From NCBI RefSeq assembly GCF_008000815.1, contig NZ_CP042806.1, forward strand, positions 2,418,001 to 2,482,000: a stretch of DNA of 64,000 nucleotides. Direction: 5' to 3'. The notes beneath the pieces were generated by a model. That model saw nothing but the letters and a program-made list of their open reading frames with translations. It did no database searches and was not told the DNA's origin. A program made the position numbers and the translations under genes. Shown here in pieces: positions 63,301 through 64,000 of this stretch (the first letter of the stretch is position 1; each line of letters starts with the position of its first letter). Source of the DNA: Terriglobus albidus. Its GTDB lineage: Bacteria; Acidobacteriota; Terriglobia; Terriglobales; Acidobacteriaceae.

Positions 63301-64000
63301 ACATGGCCTTTCCGCACTGGCGAACTATACCTGGTCAAAGATCATGGACAACATTCCGGATACCAACACGGGAGCGAATGGTGGAGGCTTCGGATTTGTG
63401 GCTCCACAGGATCCGACCAACCCATACGCCGAATGGGCGGTCGCAAGCTTCGACCAGGCAAGCCGCCTTAAGATCGGTTATACGTACGATCTTCCGATCG
63501 GCTCTGGACACTTCTTCAGCGCCCACAACCGTCTTCTGGATAACATCATCGGCAATATCTCTACAGCGGGTATCGCCACTTATGCGGACGGTTTGCCAAA
63601 CTCCGTAATCCTGGGAACGGGAAATGCCGGCTACTTCGTTTCGGTAACGCCTTCCGGTACGAACGGATGCACTGCGAGCGGCTCTAATAAGTACTGCACT
63701 GCAAGCGCTCTTCCTGCGAACTATGGTTATACTTTGCGGCCGGATATCATTCCCGGCGTTCCATTGATCAACAAAGACTGGAAGAAGAACGCTCTGAACT
63801 CCAACTTTACGCCTTACCTCAATCCGGCGGCATTTGCTGTGCCCGGTTCTGTCAACAATCCCCGGCTGGGAAACGCGCCTCGTACCCTGGCCGGCGCACG
63901 CAGTCCGCGTGAAGCGCTATTCGATATGCGCTTCAGTAAGGGCATCAAGTTCGAAAGCCGTTACGCTATCAATGTCAACGCAACCTTCAGCAATGTCTTC
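60329..64000 (+). CDS. Oar-like TonB-dependent outer-membrane transporter (runs off right edge)
   Basis: The frame from ATG 60329 is open to the last base (1,224 codons). GGGAGG at 60318-60323 precedes the start. A long cytoplasmic-side N-terminus (MQVNNEKEIKGHHLLRRVWM) precedes the hydrophobic core and signal cleavage near SATAFAQ. The carboxypeptidase-regulatory-like domain begins TGQGSISGTIRDSQGDLVPGARIE, then the plug and barrel. The final residues (FSNVF) correspond to the penultimate strand of such barrels, so few residues are missing. The neighbouring uxuA/SDR genes and fusion regulator suggest that it imports glucuronate-containing oligosaccharide. Confidence 0.87.
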   Translation, partial: MQVNNEKEIKGHHLLRRVWMRPFFSLALSFPGVVSSALAVTLVSATAFAQTGQGSISGTIRDSQGDLVPGARIEVVSDATKVSQVATTNNAGLFQIQSLNPGSYMVLIVKEGFEKTTVKTVNVSGVGVTPIDVMLTLGSTTETVTVNSDAELISKTDTDVVTTVDNALVLNLPYPERSSLGAALLVPGVEGDPLQPGGISTENPGAYTSYVTPGAGIVIGGAPPGTSSIVVDGSDVTQASLARTGVNLSGRQVQEATVIVTGLSAKYGRTGGGVIVQSSAPGTSNYHGAISWRHTDPYFNAFPDGNTAPSALRENYYGFYVGGPIWIPKVYPHKDKSFFFVGIEPARMQNSFGFRGIFPTPDELSGKLHNSLALLNQSILKSQGYAAALAAPRIGAINYQSTVDANGFPNGPYDASQIRAVPNDDVSAQLSKNQLAQFVLSQFPTPSNPGPYVKFDNAQATSQNDGTNATYKRGVINKDNRYSFRIDHHFNDTDQMFVRYTVIPVNAARFFAVDPSNPLTIVPTDLANTHDIALGYSHVFTNNIANSFHYSFMRVNQQRLAPPSTRSKDYAGAYGLTPASFGYGFPSLGNLNANGVGYTMQMGLSNAAIQVDQNFIAGDDITWTHGRHVVEFGADIRWLQSSQYDLGGATGGRYSFTASSTNNGSTGGAPLASFILGSIASFSNTPVAVPGYYRWRYYAGYIQDKWRITPNLTIDAGVRYELETPRMEKFNNQAYINLSTAGNLNGLLPTTSAFCFSGACGNPQSLWPINYKGIEPRVGFVYAPTPKTSIRAAYTLQRLPLTGYENTPDPNFNVASQAVGGQSGGVTPNSTVNYITNPIGPLTSAYTALAGNRGPILYSTGLSPVFVNQSNAVPYTQTWSFTLQYQPAARTVVQATYNGSKGTHLIGPFTNALNVPSLGTLVNAIQTHQNLGATSPNKYGITQNGALVSESNLQLLNPYQNFYNQPLPEIYPRGGTMEYNGLYLSVNQRFGHGLSALANYTWSKIMDNIPDTNTGANGGGFGFVAPQDPTNPYAEWAVASFDQASRLKIGYTYDLPIGSGHFFSAHNRLLDNIIGNISTAGIATYADGLPNSVILGTGNAGYFVSVTPSGTNGCTASGSNKYCTASALPANYGYTLRPDIIPGVPLINKDWKKNALNSNFTPYLNPAAFAVPGSVNNPRLGNAPRTLAGARSPREALFDMRFSKGIKFESRYAINVNATFSNVF

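Overview
The window looks like a carbohydrate-utilisation region of an acidobacterium, most likely in the Terriglobia/Acidobacteriaceae (Terriglobus, Granulicella, Edaphobacter type). The pointers are five Oar-like TonB-dependent transporters of about 1,100-1,220 aa. Four are complete apart from small start doubts and one runs off the right edge; each has a carboxypeptidase-regulatory-like N-terminal domain. No SusD partner is present, which argues against Bacteroidota. Many secreted glycosidases carry Tat signals. The assignment rests on gene content only; no rRNA or tRNA gene was found.

Layout. (A) 1-5.4 kb: a palindromic repeat, a GH29-like protein divergent from a GH29 alpha-L-fucosidase, then a convergent GH51 arabinofuranosidase. 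(B) 5.8-16.2 kb: an Oar-like transporter, a GntR/FCD regulator, and an operon of GH39-like glycosidase, MFS transporter, rhamnonate-dehydratase-like enolase, FAH-family protein and hydroxyacid dehydrogenase. The transporter and the operon share an almost identical promoter/operator. (C) 16.2-20.9 kb: a second repeat copy, a leader with palindromes and possible RNA structure, and a secreted beta-helix protein made of two copies of one module. (D) 21-28.6 kb: an mgtC remnant, an operon of TonB receptor, YfiR-like protein and GGDEF-EAL protein, and a PAS histidine kinase with a degenerate receiver domain. (E) 28.8-33.3 kb: a PL5-type alginate lyase convergent with an Oar-like transporter.

(F) 33.6-40.5 kb: a near-complete oxidative L-fucose pathway in two divergent operons (mutarotase, lactonase, FucP permease, fuconate dehydratase; two SDR dehydrogenases) plus an IclR regulator and a third repeat copy. 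(G) 40.5-56.5 kb: GH105, GH29, Oar-like transporter, GH27, two GH28 enzymes, a LacI regulator and a large beta-propeller protein. This looks like a locus for rhamnogalacturonan/pectin side chains. Three matching operator-like sites suggest that the LacI protein controls it. (H) 56.6-64 kb: UxuA mannonate dehydratase with an SDR oxidoreductase, an IclR-HTH/periplasmic-binding-domain fusion regulator, and the start of another Oar-like transporter.

Together the genes describe capture and breakdown of plant cell-wall pectin, arabinan and fucosylated glycans. Extracellular or periplasmic glycosidases release fucose, arabinose, galactose and uronates. Outer-membrane receptors import oligomers, MFS permeases import monomers, and non-phosphorylative pathways convert sugar acids. 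The main candidates for new biology are the regulator fusion at 58.8 kb, the uncharacterised sugar-acid operon under the GntR operator, the three-copy palindromic repeat family, and the structured region before the duplicated beta-helix gene.
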